DNA of 40,638 bases from Dehalococcoidia bacterium (GCA_011174795.1 DUEY01000003.1:40692-81329), one strand, 5' to 3'. Positions 9,056 through 17,501 are shown, counted from the stretch's first letter. Translations and numbers: made by a program. Notes: generated from the letters alone by a model not told the origin.

Positions 9056-9779
9056 AGGGGTTTCCAAGAACTTCGACAGCTTATATGCGGTGCAGAACGT
9101 TTCGTTGAGCGTTAGTGGCGGCGAGCGCCGGGCGATTATCGGGCCCAACGGCGCAGGAAAAACCACTCTGTTCAACCTGCTCGCCGGGGAACTTGAGCCC
9201 TGTAGCGGCCGTATCTATTTATTCGGCCAGGACGTAACCACCACCCCCGTGCATCAGCGTGTCCACCTTGGCCTCGCTCGAACATTTCAGATAATGAATC
9301 TCATACCCAATCTCTCCGTCCTCGATAATGTGAAGCTGGCGATTCAGGCAATCAAGCCATTCCGGTTCGGGATGTTCCGCTCTCAGAATGCCTATACCAG
9401 CCTTCTCGATGAGGCTCAAAGCCTGCTGGATCGCTGGGGTTTGTGGGGCAAGCGGCAAGACCTGATGCAGGAGCTTTCCTACGGGCAACAGCGTCGCGTT
9501 GAGCTTATTATGGCTTTAGCATCGAAGCCAAAGATATTGCTGCTGGATGAACCCACCAGCGGACTGTCGGAGGCTGCGGCCGCTTCTTTTCTCGACATGA
9601 TACGCGAGCTCGGGCGTGATATCACCGTGGTTATTGTCGAGCATGATATGGATGTGGTATTCGACCTAGCCGACTATATCACCGTTCTCCATCACGGCGA
9701 GGTAATCGCCGAAGGAACCGGGAGGGAAATCAAAGACAACCACATGGTCAAGGAAATCTATTTAGGCGAGGAAAGTTGA
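9036..9779 (+). CDS. livG: ABC transporter ATP-binding protein, LivG type
   Basis: The 247-residue cytoplasmic ATPase has Walker A GPNGAGKT (36-43), signature LSYGQQRR, Walker B ILLLDEPTSGL and the H-loop histidine in VEHDMDVVF. The sequence LGLARTFQIMNLIPNLSVLDN is typical of LivG rather than LivF. It pairs with the LivF protein encoded 4.4 kb downstream, unusually separated from it by five genes. The start overlaps livM by 20 bases. Confidence 0.92.
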   Translation: MELLKAEGVSKNFDSLYAVQNVSLSVSGGERRAIIGPNGAGKTTLFNLLAGELEPCSGRIYLFGQDVTTTPVHQRVHLGLARTFQIMNLIPNLSVLDNVKLAIQAIKPFRFGMFRSQNAYTSLLDEAQSLLDRWGLWGKRQDLMQELSYGQQRRVELIMALASKPKILLLDEPTSGLSEAAAASFLDMIRELGRDITVVIVEHDMDVVFDLADYITVLHHGEVIAEGTGREIKDNHMVKEIYLGEES

Positions 9780-9832
9780 CAGTGTTTATAGGCTCTTATA
9801 GAATTGCATAACCACTGTTCAGGAGGGGAAAA

Positions 9833-10117
9833 ATGGGAGAGAAATCTGGTCTGAAAGCAATGATGCCCAGCAAAAAGGAAATCGGCTTCATGGTTATCGA
9901 GGGGTTTGGCCTGTTCCTGACCGTTACCGGCATGGTAGGCATAACGTTCATCCTCGGGCCACTGAACCATGTGCTAAAGGACCTCGAATATACTCTGCTT
10001 TTCGACAATACCGCTTCCGCTTTCTTCCTTTGCTTCGGATTCTGCGTTATCGGCGGCGCCCTGGACTTTGTCGCCAAGACAGCCCTTAAATCCATAGAGA
10101 AACAGAAAGCGCTATAA
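9833..10117 (+). CDS. Small membrane protein, two predicted helices, unknown function
   Basis: I do not recognise this 94-residue protein. It has a basic, charged start (MGEKSGLKAMMPSKKE), a hydrophobic segment at about residues 18-43 (MVIEGFGLFLTVTGMVGITF), a short polar loop and a second hydrophobic segment at about 60-78 (ASAFFLCFGFCVIGGALDF), ending in a basic tail. Both termini are therefore likely cytoplasmic. The ATG has AGGAGGGG five bases upstream. It sits between livG and an IlvD-type gene, so it may be an accessory subunit of the transporter or of the membrane enzymes in the cluster; this is inference. Confidence 0.7.
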   Translation: MGEKSGLKAMMPSKKEIGFMVIEGFGLFLTVTGMVGITFILGPLNHVLKDLEYTLLFDNTASAFFLCFGFCVIGGALDFVAKTALKSIEKQKAL

Positions 10118-10145
10118 CCCGTCCGCAGCATGAAAGCCGCTTGAT

Positions 10146-10159
10146 CCCGGGTGACCGGG
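10146..10159 (+). other. Small GNRA-loop hairpin before the IlvD-type gene
   Basis: CCCGG-GTGA-CCGGG forms a 5-base-pair stem with a GUGA tetraloop, ending four bases before the AAGGAGG ribosome site of the next gene. GNRA loops are stable; it could protect or separate the two reading frames, but no T tract follows, so it is not a typical terminator. Seen in sequence only. Confidence 0.3.
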
Positions 10160-10178
10160 TGAAAAGGAGGTATATCCT

Positions 10179-11786
10179 GTGCGCAGCGATACAGTAAGGG
10201 CCAGATTTATGTTCTTCGAGGCCATGGGCAGGACCCTGGAGGAGATGGAGAGGCCGATGGTGGCCGTGGTCAACTCTCAGAACGAGCTGGTTCCGGGGCA
10301 CATCCATCTCGATGACATCGCCAACGCCGCCCGCGAGGGGATTATCTCCAAGGGGGGGACACCCTTCGAGTTCCCGACCATCGCCATCTGCGACGGGCTG
10401 ACTATCGGGCATGCCGGCATGTGCTATCCCCTGAGCAGCCGGGAGCTCATTGCCGACTCGATAGAGGCAATGATGGAAGCCAACACCATGGATGCCATGG
10501 CGCTGGTCACCGGCTGTGACAAGATAACCCCGGGGATGATGATGGCAGCGGCACGGCTCGACGTCCCCGCAATCATCATCAATGGCGGGCCGATGCTTGG
10601 CCGCAGGTACGGGGATGAAAAACCGGCCGCACTGGTCATCGACTTCCTGGGATGCGGTTCCTGTCCCGGCCTGTACACCGCTAACAGCATGGCCTGCATG
10701 GCCGAGGCACTGGGGATTGCCCTGCCGTGGAATAGCTGCATCCCCGCCGTCTACGGCCGCCGCCGGGGGCTGGCCCGGAATTCGGGTGTGGCGCTTATGG
10801 AGCTGTGGAAAAAGGGGGTAACGCCCAGGCAGATTCTCACCAGGGAGGCGTTCGAGAATGCAATCAGGGTGGATATGGCCATAGGGGGGAGCTCAAACAC
10901 CCTGCTGCACCTGATGGCCCTCGCCAATGAGGCCGGGGTCGATATCGACCTCGAACTCTTCGACCGCATGAGCCGCACTACGCCCTGTCTCTGTCACCTA
11001 AGCCCTGCCGGACCCTACTTCATCAGTGAACTCTATGAAGCCGGAGGACTCGGAGCAGTGATGAAGGAGCTCTCCAAGAAGGACCTCCTCCATCTCGACG
11101 CCCCCACCGTAAGCGGACAAACCATAGGAGAGATCATCAAGGATGCCGAGCGGATAGGTGATGACGTGATCAGGAGCATAGACGACCCCTACGATGTTGA
11201 AGGGGGGCTGGCCGTCCTCTACGGCAACTTGGCACCTGATGGAGCGGTGGTCAAGCAGTCGGCGGTGGTGCCCGAGATGCTGAAGCACGAGGGGCCGGCG
11301 CGGGTCTTCGACATCGAGGAGGAGGCCGCAGACGCTATAATGACGGGCAAGATAAACAAAGGCGACGTAGTGGTGATCAGGTACGAAGGCCCCAAGGGCG
11401 GCCCCGGCTTCAGGGAGATGGTGGTATCCACTATCTCCATCGTGGGGATGGGATTGGAGAGAGACATAGCCCTCATTACCGACGGCAGGTTCTCAGGCGT
11501 CACCAGCGGGGCTGCTATAGGGCACATATCCCCTGAGGCCATGGAGGGGGGCCCGATAGCCGTTGTCGAGGAAGGGGATATCATTGAGTACGATATCCCC
11601 CGCAGAACGCTGAATGTCAGGCTGCCCCAGGAGGAGATAGACGCCCGGCTCGCCCGGTGGTCGAAGCCGCCCCTGAAAAGGGAGGTCAAGAGCTATCTCA
11701 AAAGGTATTCGGCGATGGTAACTTCAGCCAGCACCGGAGCCATATTAAGAGTGCCCGATGCCAAAGATGCAGGGGGCAAGAGCTAA
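10179..11786 (+). CDS. ilvD: IlvD/Edd-family dehydratase (dihydroxy-acid dehydratase-like)
   Basis: The 535-residue protein belongs to the Fe-S dehydratases that make 2-keto acids from 2,3-dihydroxy acids. Visible marks: NSQNELVPGHIHL (33-45), FPTIAICDGLTIGHAGMCYPLSSREL (65-90), TGCDKITPGM with C113, GCGSCPGLYTANSM with C159/C162, IALITDGRFSGVTSGAAIGHI and EGDIIEYDI. The block NSQNELVPGH lacks the cysteine found in [2Fe-2S] members and looks like the E. coli-type enzyme. GTG start with AAGGAGG eight bases upstream. It could serve valine/isoleucine synthesis, but position inside a transporter/UbiA cluster leaves open another dihydroxy acid, including sugar acids. Confidence 0.83.
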   Translation: MRSDTVRARFMFFEAMGRTLEEMERPMVAVVNSQNELVPGHIHLDDIANAAREGIISKGGTPFEFPTIAICDGLTIGHAGMCYPLSSRELIADSIEAMMEANTMDAMALVTGCDKITPGMMMAAARLDVPAIIINGGPMLGRRYGDEKPAALVIDFLGCGSCPGLYTANSMACMAEALGIALPWNSCIPAVYGRRRGLARNSGVALMELWKKGVTPRQILTREAFENAIRVDMAIGGSSNTLLHLMALANEAGVDIDLELFDRMSRTTPCLCHLSPAGPYFISELYEAGGLGAVMKELSKKDLLHLDAPTVSGQTIGEIIKDAERIGDDVIRSIDDPYDVEGGLAVLYGNLAPDGAVVKQSAVVPEMLKHEGPARVFDIEEEAADAIMTGKINKGDVVVIRYEGPKGGPGFREMVVSTISIVGMGLERDIALITDGRFSGVTSGAAIGHISPEAMEGGPIAVVEEGDIIEYDIPRRTLNVRLPQEEIDARLARWSKPPLKREVKSYLKRYSAMVTSASTGAILRVPDAKDAGGKS

Positions 11787-11811
11787 AGGCGAGATTGAAT
11801 ATCAGGTTAGC

Positions 11812-12843
11812 ATGAATTTCCGGACTCTACTTGCCTTGTGGAAGGCAAATGTACCCCACTGGGTACTGATAGCTATCCAGCTTTGTTTAGGCGCCGTTAT
11901 CCTCGGCCTCGAGGGTGTATCACCCGAATGGGTCCCGCTCGGCATTTTCCTGGCGACGGTGGTCCTCGGTCAGTCTATCGCCGAGTTTGCCGGTACGTAC
12001 GCCGACCGCGATGAAGACCAGCTTTACGGCCCTACCAATCCCATCGTTACCGGTGAGCTGGATGCACGAACAGCGAAAAAGTTTCTCATAGGGCAGAACA
12101 TCGTGGCCGGGGCATTCGGACTCGCCCTCGTGGTAGTCACCCTCAACTACGCACTCGTGATAGCGATGATAGTATGCTGGTTTATAACGCTGGCATATTC
12201 CTTACCGCCTTTCCAGATCAAACGGACAATCTCTGCGCCCTTCTTCCCCGCCCTTGGCGAAGCACTCCTCCTCATTGTCGGCTGGCTGCTTGTCGAGGCA
12301 TCGCTGACTGCACAAGATGGTTTCATAATAGCCTTTGCCGCATTCCTGTTCCTCTACACCTACGGATTTGTTATAACGCTCAAGTTTCGAAAAACATACC
12401 TAGCCTTGAATGCAGGCCTGATCGAGGCCGAACAGGATAGCGGCATATGCAGCCTCAGAACCGTAGACCTGGGGATGAAGGTCAAGACCGCAGTAGCCCT
12501 GGAAACGACTACGATACTGGGGGCGTTTATTCTGGTTCCTATCTTCTGGCATCTGGAGATATTTGACATGCCCCTGTCAATCGGGCTGCTGGCGCTGTCC
12601 CTGCCGCTAACACTCGCAGGTATAGTCTTGCGTATCAAAGGCCCTATTGAAAACAGTGTGAGGGTCACGCAGCTCATAACGCTCGGCTGGATCCTGGTGC
12701 ACTTCCTGTTCTTCGCTGTTGCGCTCAACAGCCTGGTCCACTGGGGTTATGCACTCCTCACCGGTATTGTTCTGCTTACGGGGTTCCTCCTGCTTCTCTG
12801 GATCGTCCACCCGAGGGGAAGTAAGTCTATCGGTAGCTATTGA
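11812..12843 (+). CDS. UbiA-type prenyltransferase, paralog 3
   Basis: About 343 residues and similar throughout to the other three copies. I chose the ATG at 11812, where MNFRTLLALWKANVPHWV aligns with paralog 4; an in-frame ATG at 11758 would add 18 residues and overlap the IlvD gene. Motif 1 is N/G-variant: GTYADRDEDQLYGPTNPIVTGEL, where the usual leading Asn is Gly but both aspartates stay. YSLPPFQIKR is the later block. The motif-2 region reads KFRKTYLALNAG without DxxxD. It lies between the IlvD gene and the second binding protein, 25 bases after the former. Confidence 0.8.
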   Translation: MNFRTLLALWKANVPHWVLIAIQLCLGAVILGLEGVSPEWVPLGIFLATVVLGQSIAEFAGTYADRDEDQLYGPTNPIVTGELDARTAKKFLIGQNIVAGAFGLALVVVTLNYALVIAMIVCWFITLAYSLPPFQIKRTISAPFFPALGEALLLIVGWLLVEASLTAQDGFIIAFAAFLFLYTYGFVITLKFRKTYLALNAGLIEAEQDSGICSLRTVDLGMKVKTAVALETTTILGAFILVPIFWHLEIFDMPLSIGLLALSLPLTLAGIVLRIKGPIENSVRVTQLITLGWILVHFLFFAVALNSLVHWGYALLTGIVLLTGFLLLLWIVHPRGSKSIGSY

Positions 12844-12906
12844 CATGAATATGAATATTTGCTACGCTGCTTCGAACATCGTTATCACCTTTGTCAAAGG
12901 GGGGGA

Positions 12907-14142
12907 ATGAAAGCTAAACTACTATTGATTCTGATAATCGTCGCGTTAGCCGGCAGCCTTGTCGCCGCAGCGTGCACGTCTGAAGAGGAAGCCGAGGAGC
13001 CGACAGCAACGCCTGTAGCTACGGAAGCGCCCCTGGAGTCCATCAAAATAGGAGCGATGCTTGGCCTGACCGGGGGGATGTCCACGGGCGAACACCAGAC
13101 TCTTCACGGTATTGAGTTGGCTTTTGACGAGGTAAATTACGAAGTGGCCGGCCGGGAAATCGAACTCATAGTAGAGGATGTGGGGATGGACCCGGCACCT
13201 TGCCTGGAAAAAGTAATAAAGCTTAATGAAATGGACAACGTAGCCCTCGTCATAGGCCCGCCTCTCACCCATCAAGGACTGGCCATTCTCAACTACATCG
13301 AGGAGAATGAGCTTATTACCATATCTCATTTCTGCTCCTCACAGCAGTTTGTGAAGGAGAGTTACAGCGACTATTTCTTCCGCTCATCGCATATCTCGGG
13401 CGCGCAGGTCACCTCGGTAGCGGGCGACATCGCCTATAAGGTGAAGGGTTATCGTAAAGGGGTGGCGATGGCCATGGACTATGCCACCGGACACGACCAG
13501 GTGGAAGGATTCAAGACGGTATTCGAGGGGTTGGGCGGTGAGATTGTCCAGACCATATACACTCCCATGGGCACGCTCGACTACAGCTCCTACATGGCTC
13601 AGATAGATGTCGACAATGCCGAGTTTATAACGGGCTACTACTTCGGGGACGATGGCATACGCTGGGTCAAGGCATTGGAAGGGTACGGGATTAAGGACAA
13701 ACTGGAGGTGTTTGCATTATCAGGCACTGTCGAGCCCCCCGATCTGTGGTCGCAGGGCGACTCAGCCATCGGCATCGAAGACGTGAGCCACTACAGTGTT
13801 ACCCTAGACACACCCGTTAATAACGGGTTTGTACAGGCAATTTGGGACAATTATCAAGAGGATGTGACCATATACACTGAACATGGCTACACGGCAGCCA
13901 GAATGGCTATACTTGCTATCGAGGCCGTCGATGGCGATGTCGAGGATACAGATGGGATGATCGAGGCGCTGGAGAACCTGGATTTCGAGGCGCCGCGAGG
14001 GCCACTGAGGTTTGAACTGCACAGCCCGGTTCAAAATGTGTATCACAGGATCGTAGAAAAGGTGGACGGCAAGCTGCAAAATACCGTAATAGGTAACTAT
14101 ACCGATATAGAGCCACTGTGGTTACCTGAGGAACTGCAATAG
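12907..14142 (+). CDS. Branched-chain amino acid-type ABC transporter substrate-binding lipoprotein 2
   Basis: 411 residues from the ATG at 12907, chosen because a poly-G ribosome site lies just upstream and a signal peptide (MKAKLLLILIIVALAGSLVA) starts there; C23 follows AAA. A Glu/Thr/Pro-rich linker (about 24-42) separates the lipid anchor from the binding domain, which begins IKIGAMLGLTGGMS. It aligns with binding protein 1 over its whole length (EVAGREIELIVEDVGMDPAP against EVAGYEIQLIVEDWAMDPAV), so the two are paralogs with probably different ligands sharing one channel. Its ATG overlaps a stop as ATGA, in the frame left open after paralog 3. Confidence 0.85.
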   Translation: MKAKLLLILIIVALAGSLVAAACTSEEEAEEPTATPVATEAPLESIKIGAMLGLTGGMSTGEHQTLHGIELAFDEVNYEVAGREIELIVEDVGMDPAPCLEKVIKLNEMDNVALVIGPPLTHQGLAILNYIEENELITISHFCSSQQFVKESYSDYFFRSSHISGAQVTSVAGDIAYKVKGYRKGVAMAMDYATGHDQVEGFKTVFEGLGGEIVQTIYTPMGTLDYSSYMAQIDVDNAEFITGYYFGDDGIRWVKALEGYGIKDKLEVFALSGTVEPPDLWSQGDSAIGIEDVSHYSVTLDTPVNNGFVQAIWDNYQEDVTIYTEHGYTAARMAILAIEAVDGDVEDTDGMIEALENLDFEAPRGPLRFELHSPVQNVYHRIVEKVDGKLQNTVIGNYTDIEPLWLPEELQ

Positions 14143-14163
14143 GCCCAGGGAGGTTAATCCGGG

Positions 14164-14868
14164 GTGTTGCAGTTGAACGATATTCACACCTACTATGGGG
14201 ACAGCCATATCCTCCAGGGTGTTTCTCTCAAAGTTGACGAGGGCTCCATCGTGGCTCTCCTGGGGCGTAATGGCGTCGGCAAGACCACTGTTATCCGTTC
14301 CATCATCGGCCTTACGCCTCCCCGACAGGGTACGGTGCTGTTTAAAGGCAGGGACATCACCGGCGCCGCGCCCCACCGGGTCGTTCGAATGGGCATAGGT
14401 CTGGTGCCTCAAGGCAGGCGGATCTTCCCGTCACTCAGCGTGAAAGAGAACCTGACTATAGCGGCGCGCAGCAATCACGGCCGCCCCCAAAACTGGGACC
14501 TAAATAGAGTGCTCTCCTCCTTCCCTATGCTCAAAGAGCGTCTGAACGCCCGGGGCAATACCCTGAGCGGTGGGGAGCTACAAATGCTGGCTATCGCCCG
14601 GGCCTTGATGGGCAACCCCGATCTCCTCCTGATAGATGAAGCTTCGGAAGGGCTCGCCCCCCTCGCCCTCCGGGAAATAGGGCGCATTATTAAGCAACTC
14701 AAAGCTGAAGAAGGGCTTTCCATCCTGTTGGTAGCGCAGAATATCAACCTTGCTCTTGAGCTGTCTGACTATGTCTATGTAATGGGCAAGGGCAAGATAG
14801 CACACGAGTCCTTACCCGGAGAACTGCGGGGCAATGACGAGGTAAAGGCCAAGTATCTCGGTGTATGA
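14164..14868 (+). CDS. livF: ABC transporter ATP-binding protein, LivF type
   Basis: The 234-residue ATPase has Walker A GRNGVGKT (34-41), GIGLVPQGRRIFPSLSVKEN (the LivF signature), LSGGELQMLAIARAL and Walker B LLLIDEASEGLAP. It completes the importer with livG. GTG start; GGAGG lies about ten bases upstream; in-frame TTG codons just after are alternatives. It follows binding protein 2 by 21 bases and precedes UbiA paralog 4, so the ATPase pair is split by other genes. Confidence 0.9.
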   Translation: MLQLNDIHTYYGDSHILQGVSLKVDEGSIVALLGRNGVGKTTVIRSIIGLTPPRQGTVLFKGRDITGAAPHRVVRMGIGLVPQGRRIFPSLSVKENLTIAARSNHGRPQNWDLNRVLSSFPMLKERLNARGNTLSGGELQMLAIARALMGNPDLLLIDEASEGLAPLALREIGRIIKQLKAEEGLSILLVAQNINLALELSDYVYVMGKGKIAHESLPGELRGNDEVKAKYLGV

Positions 14869-14936
14869 GCATACAACGAGATGAGAATCGAGAACGGACG
14901 TATTGCACCGAAGATGCTTCCTGGCGGTAGATAGTC

Positions 14937-15980
14937 GTGAATATCCGGACACTCATAGGCCTATGGAAGGCAAATATTCCAGTAATAGTCTGGGCGAAAA
15001 TTCCGCTTTTAGCCGGCCTGATTATCCTCGGACTCAATGGTGAAACCCCCGAATGGGCTCCCCTCGCACTATTTCTGGTGATAGTAGCCCTCGTGGCAGC
15101 TATTGCTGAGTCAGCAAATACCTACGTGGACCGGGAGGAAGACCGGATATATTTCCCGAGCAATCCACTGGTGACCGGTGAACTCGCCGTTGCGACAGCG
15201 GGGAAGGCCCTTATTGTGCAAAACATCATCACCGGTCTGCTTCTCATCGCCCTTGCGGTGGTCACACGCAACTATCAACTGCTCGTAGTTATCATTGCGG
15301 GCTGGCTCGTGGCCCTGATGTATTCACTGCCGCCTTTCAGGTTCAAGGAGACGGTAGCAGCACCGTTTTTGCCCGCCCTCGGCATGGCGCTGCTTACAAT
15401 CGCCACCTGGCTGCTCGTTGAGCCATCGTTAACGGTGAGAAACGGTTTTGTCATAGCCTTTGCCCTATTCCTGTTTATCTTCATTTTCGGTTTCGCAGTG
15501 ACGATCAAGTTCAGAAAAACGTTTCACGCCTTGAATTCCGACCTCATTATGATAGAATCGGGCAACAGCATCTATGACCTCGATATCACGGGCCTCGGTC
15601 TCAAGGTTAAGACCGCGATGGCCCTGGAGGCGATTACTACCCTGGGAGCGTTTATCCTGGTTCCCATCCTCTGGCATCTGGAGGTTTTCGATAGGACTCT
15701 GTCAATCGGGTTGCTCGCCCTGCCCCTGCCGCTCACATCCATCGGTGTGGTATTACGAATGAAAGAACCCGTTGAGAATAGCCAGCTATGCACGATGTTC
15801 ATAACCATGGCCTGTGGGTCGATATTGCTCATGTTGTTTGCGGTAGCCCTTACCACCCTCATCCACTGGGGTTTCGCGATTCTAGCCTGTCTATTTTTCC
15901 TGCTCGGGTTTCTTCTATTGCTTTTAACCATCCAGCCCGTTCGCCGCGAGTCGCTTTTCGCTCCCTGGCGGGAACTCTAG
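14937..15980 (+). CDS. UbiA-type prenyltransferase, paralog 4
   Basis: 347 residues, GTG start, with MNIRTLIGLWKANIPVIVW closely matching paralog 3. Motif 1 is N-TYV-D-REE-D, followed by NPLVTGEL; YSLPPFRFKE is present. The second motif region reads KFRKTFHALNSD, again with no DxxxD. Eight or nine transmembrane segments are expected. No strong ribosome site was seen before the GTG, so the start is less sure than in the other copies. It ends the interleaved portion of the cluster. Confidence 0.82.
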   Translation: MNIRTLIGLWKANIPVIVWAKIPLLAGLIILGLNGETPEWAPLALFLVIVALVAAIAESANTYVDREEDRIYFPSNPLVTGELAVATAGKALIVQNIITGLLLIALAVVTRNYQLLVVIIAGWLVALMYSLPPFRFKETVAAPFLPALGMALLTIATWLLVEPSLTVRNGFVIAFALFLFIFIFGFAVTIKFRKTFHALNSDLIMIESGNSIYDLDITGLGLKVKTAMALEAITTLGAFILVPILWHLEVFDRTLSIGLLALPLPLTSIGVVLRMKEPVENSQLCTMFITMACGSILLMLFAVALTTLIHWGFAILACLFFLLGFLLLLLTIQPVRRESLFAPWREL

Positions 15981-16055
15981 CATGAGGCGCTGAAGACGCT
16001 TCCAGGGTGGTGACGCGGTGGGGTTGTCATTAAGCACTGTTCAAGGAGGCTCATT

Positions 16056-16610
16056 ATGAAGAGCTGGTTAGGGAAGCTCATTATGACGCACTTTGCCACC
16101 AGACACTGTATCAGGGAGGACCACCAAATCATCGACTTTCTCTGGTTCGTACCGATCGGGTTTCTGCCGGTGGTTGTTGCCTGCTTCGCCATAGCCAGCG
16201 AATCGTGGTATTGGCTTCTGGGATATCTGGGGTATATGTGTATTCCCTTCGCTTCTATTGAACTGAGGTTTCTGTGCATATACTGTCCCTACTACAGACA
16301 ACAGCCGGGTTTAACAGTCCACTGCAAGTCTCTATGGGGGCCGGCCAAATTCCTCAAGCCCAGACCAAGGGCACCCGGCGCCATCGACAGAGCTATCTTT
16401 TATGCAGGCTGCGTAATCGCGGTTTTCTTCCCCATATACTGGTTAGCTTTGCGACCGGAGCTCCTGGTTATATATATTATGTCGATTATTGTCATGGTTT
16501 TTACGCTGGCAAAGTATGAGTGCAATCAATGCCTGTTTTTCCACTGCCCGTTCAATATGGTCAGCAAGGAAATGAAAGAGGAATACCTGAAAAACCTTGA
16601 GGAGGAGTAG
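16056..16610 (+). CDS. Membrane protein with two CxxC...HC clusters, unknown function
   Basis: The 184-residue protein has about four hydrophobic segments (near 27-47, 51-68, 112-131 and 135-152). Two similar cysteine/histidine groups follow membrane segments: C74-x2-C77-x11-H89-C90 and C156-x2-C159-x3-H163-C164. Such spacing suits metal or Fe-S binding; both groups should face the same side, most likely the cytoplasm. I do not recognise the family. AAGGAGG lies upstream of the ATG. It follows UbiA paralog 4 and precedes a methyltransferase, so it may be an electron-transfer or metal-dependent partner of the cluster; this is inference. Confidence 0.72.
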   Translation: MKSWLGKLIMTHFATRHCIREDHQIIDFLWFVPIGFLPVVVACFAIASESWYWLLGYLGYMCIPFASIELRFLCIYCPYYRQQPGLTVHCKSLWGPAKFLKPRPRAPGAIDRAIFYAGCVIAVFFPIYWLALRPELLVIYIMSIIVMVFTLAKYECNQCLFFHCPFNMVSKEMKEEYLKNLEEE

Positions 16611-16751
16611 GTTGAGGCCTGCTGTGCTCCTCATTTCAGTAAATCTCTGCCAGCCCTTACTTGTTCTTGCATTGAGGGCAACGGCTTAGTGTCATTCTTA
16701 AAGCCTTCGACCCCGCTCCCTTCGGTCACGTATTCACCGCGGAGATAGCAG

Positions 16752-17366
16752 ATGAAGATGGTAAGCTTCGAAAAATTGTTCGTTAACAGCCCGATACATG
16801 CGAGGCGGACTATCAACAGTGTCGAAAAGCTATTGCGTTTCGTTGAATTAACAGGAAAGCAAAACTGCCTCGAGATAGGGTGTGGCAGCGGAGCGACATC
16901 AAAGTATATTGCCGAGAAGTATCTGCTGGAGGTTGCGGGAGTCGATATAGACCCAGAAGAAATTACGTTTGCCCAAGAGAAGACTGTCAACCTGCCACTT
17001 GTTCATTTTTCGCAAGCTGATGCCACGAGCCTGCCCTTTCCAGATAGCTGCTTCGACATTGTATTGTGCTACAAAGTGTTGCATCATGTACCGGACTGGT
17101 CAAAGGCTTTCAACGAGATCAGCAGGGTGTTAAAACCCGGGGGCTATTTCATATACGTTGACTTTGTTGTCCCTCACTGGTCTTTTCGGTTTTGGTCCAG
17201 CAGGCTCATGACGATCCTGCTCACGCGCAATTATGGCATTTTAACAGTTGATAGTGTGCGTTCCTTTCTAGAGCGGCATGACTTCTCCACTCTTCACTCG
17301 TCGGTATCGAAGAAATATGTTTTGATTTGTAATAAGTACGAAGCGGTATATCAGCGACAGGGGTAG
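16752..17366 (+). CDS. SAM-dependent methyltransferase (Methyltransf_11 type)
   Basis: The 204-residue class I methyltransferase has motif I LEIGCGSGAT (40-49), the acidic VDIDPEE that holds the SAM ribose, DATSLPFPDSCFDIVLCYKV (motif II region) and LHHVPDWSKAFNEISRVLKPGG (motif III), as in UbiE/COQ5-like enzymes. Its C-terminal part (about 140-200) is more variable and has a hydrophobic stretch. GGAG lies seven bases before the ATG. The acceptor is unknown; being last in a cluster of UbiA genes suggests methylation of a lipid or quinone-like product, which is inference. A 141-base gap precedes it, so it could also be separate. Confidence 0.8.
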   Translation: MKMVSFEKLFVNSPIHARRTINSVEKLLRFVELTGKQNCLEIGCGSGATSKYIAEKYLLEVAGVDIDPEEITFAQEKTVNLPLVHFSQADATSLPFPDSCFDIVLCYKVLHHVPDWSKAFNEISRVLKPGGYFIYVDFVVPHWSFRFWSSRLMTILLTRNYGILTVDSVRSFLERHDFSTLHSSVSKKYVLICNKYEAVYQRQG

Positions 17367-17501
17367 CAGCGACTCCCCCTGCTTTAAGACTGTTAAACTG
17401 TAAACGTTTCGGCGCCCGGATAGCCGACATAGCGAAACGCCACTTCGGTTAAGCATGAGAGTCCCAAGTATTTCCAATCTCAAGCCCAACCCCCAGCATT
17501 G

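Noticed and set aside
11758-11811. Upstream start of UbiA paralog 3 (also 4796 for paralog 2 and 12859 for binding protein 2)
   Set aside because: Extra residues do not align with the paralogs or precede the signal peptide; nearer starts align better or have better ribosome sites.
17405-17439. CGTTTCG ... CGAAACG inverted repeat before the acyl-CoA synthetase operon
   Set aside because: Only seven bases with a 21-base loop, upstream of the predicted promoter; likely chance.
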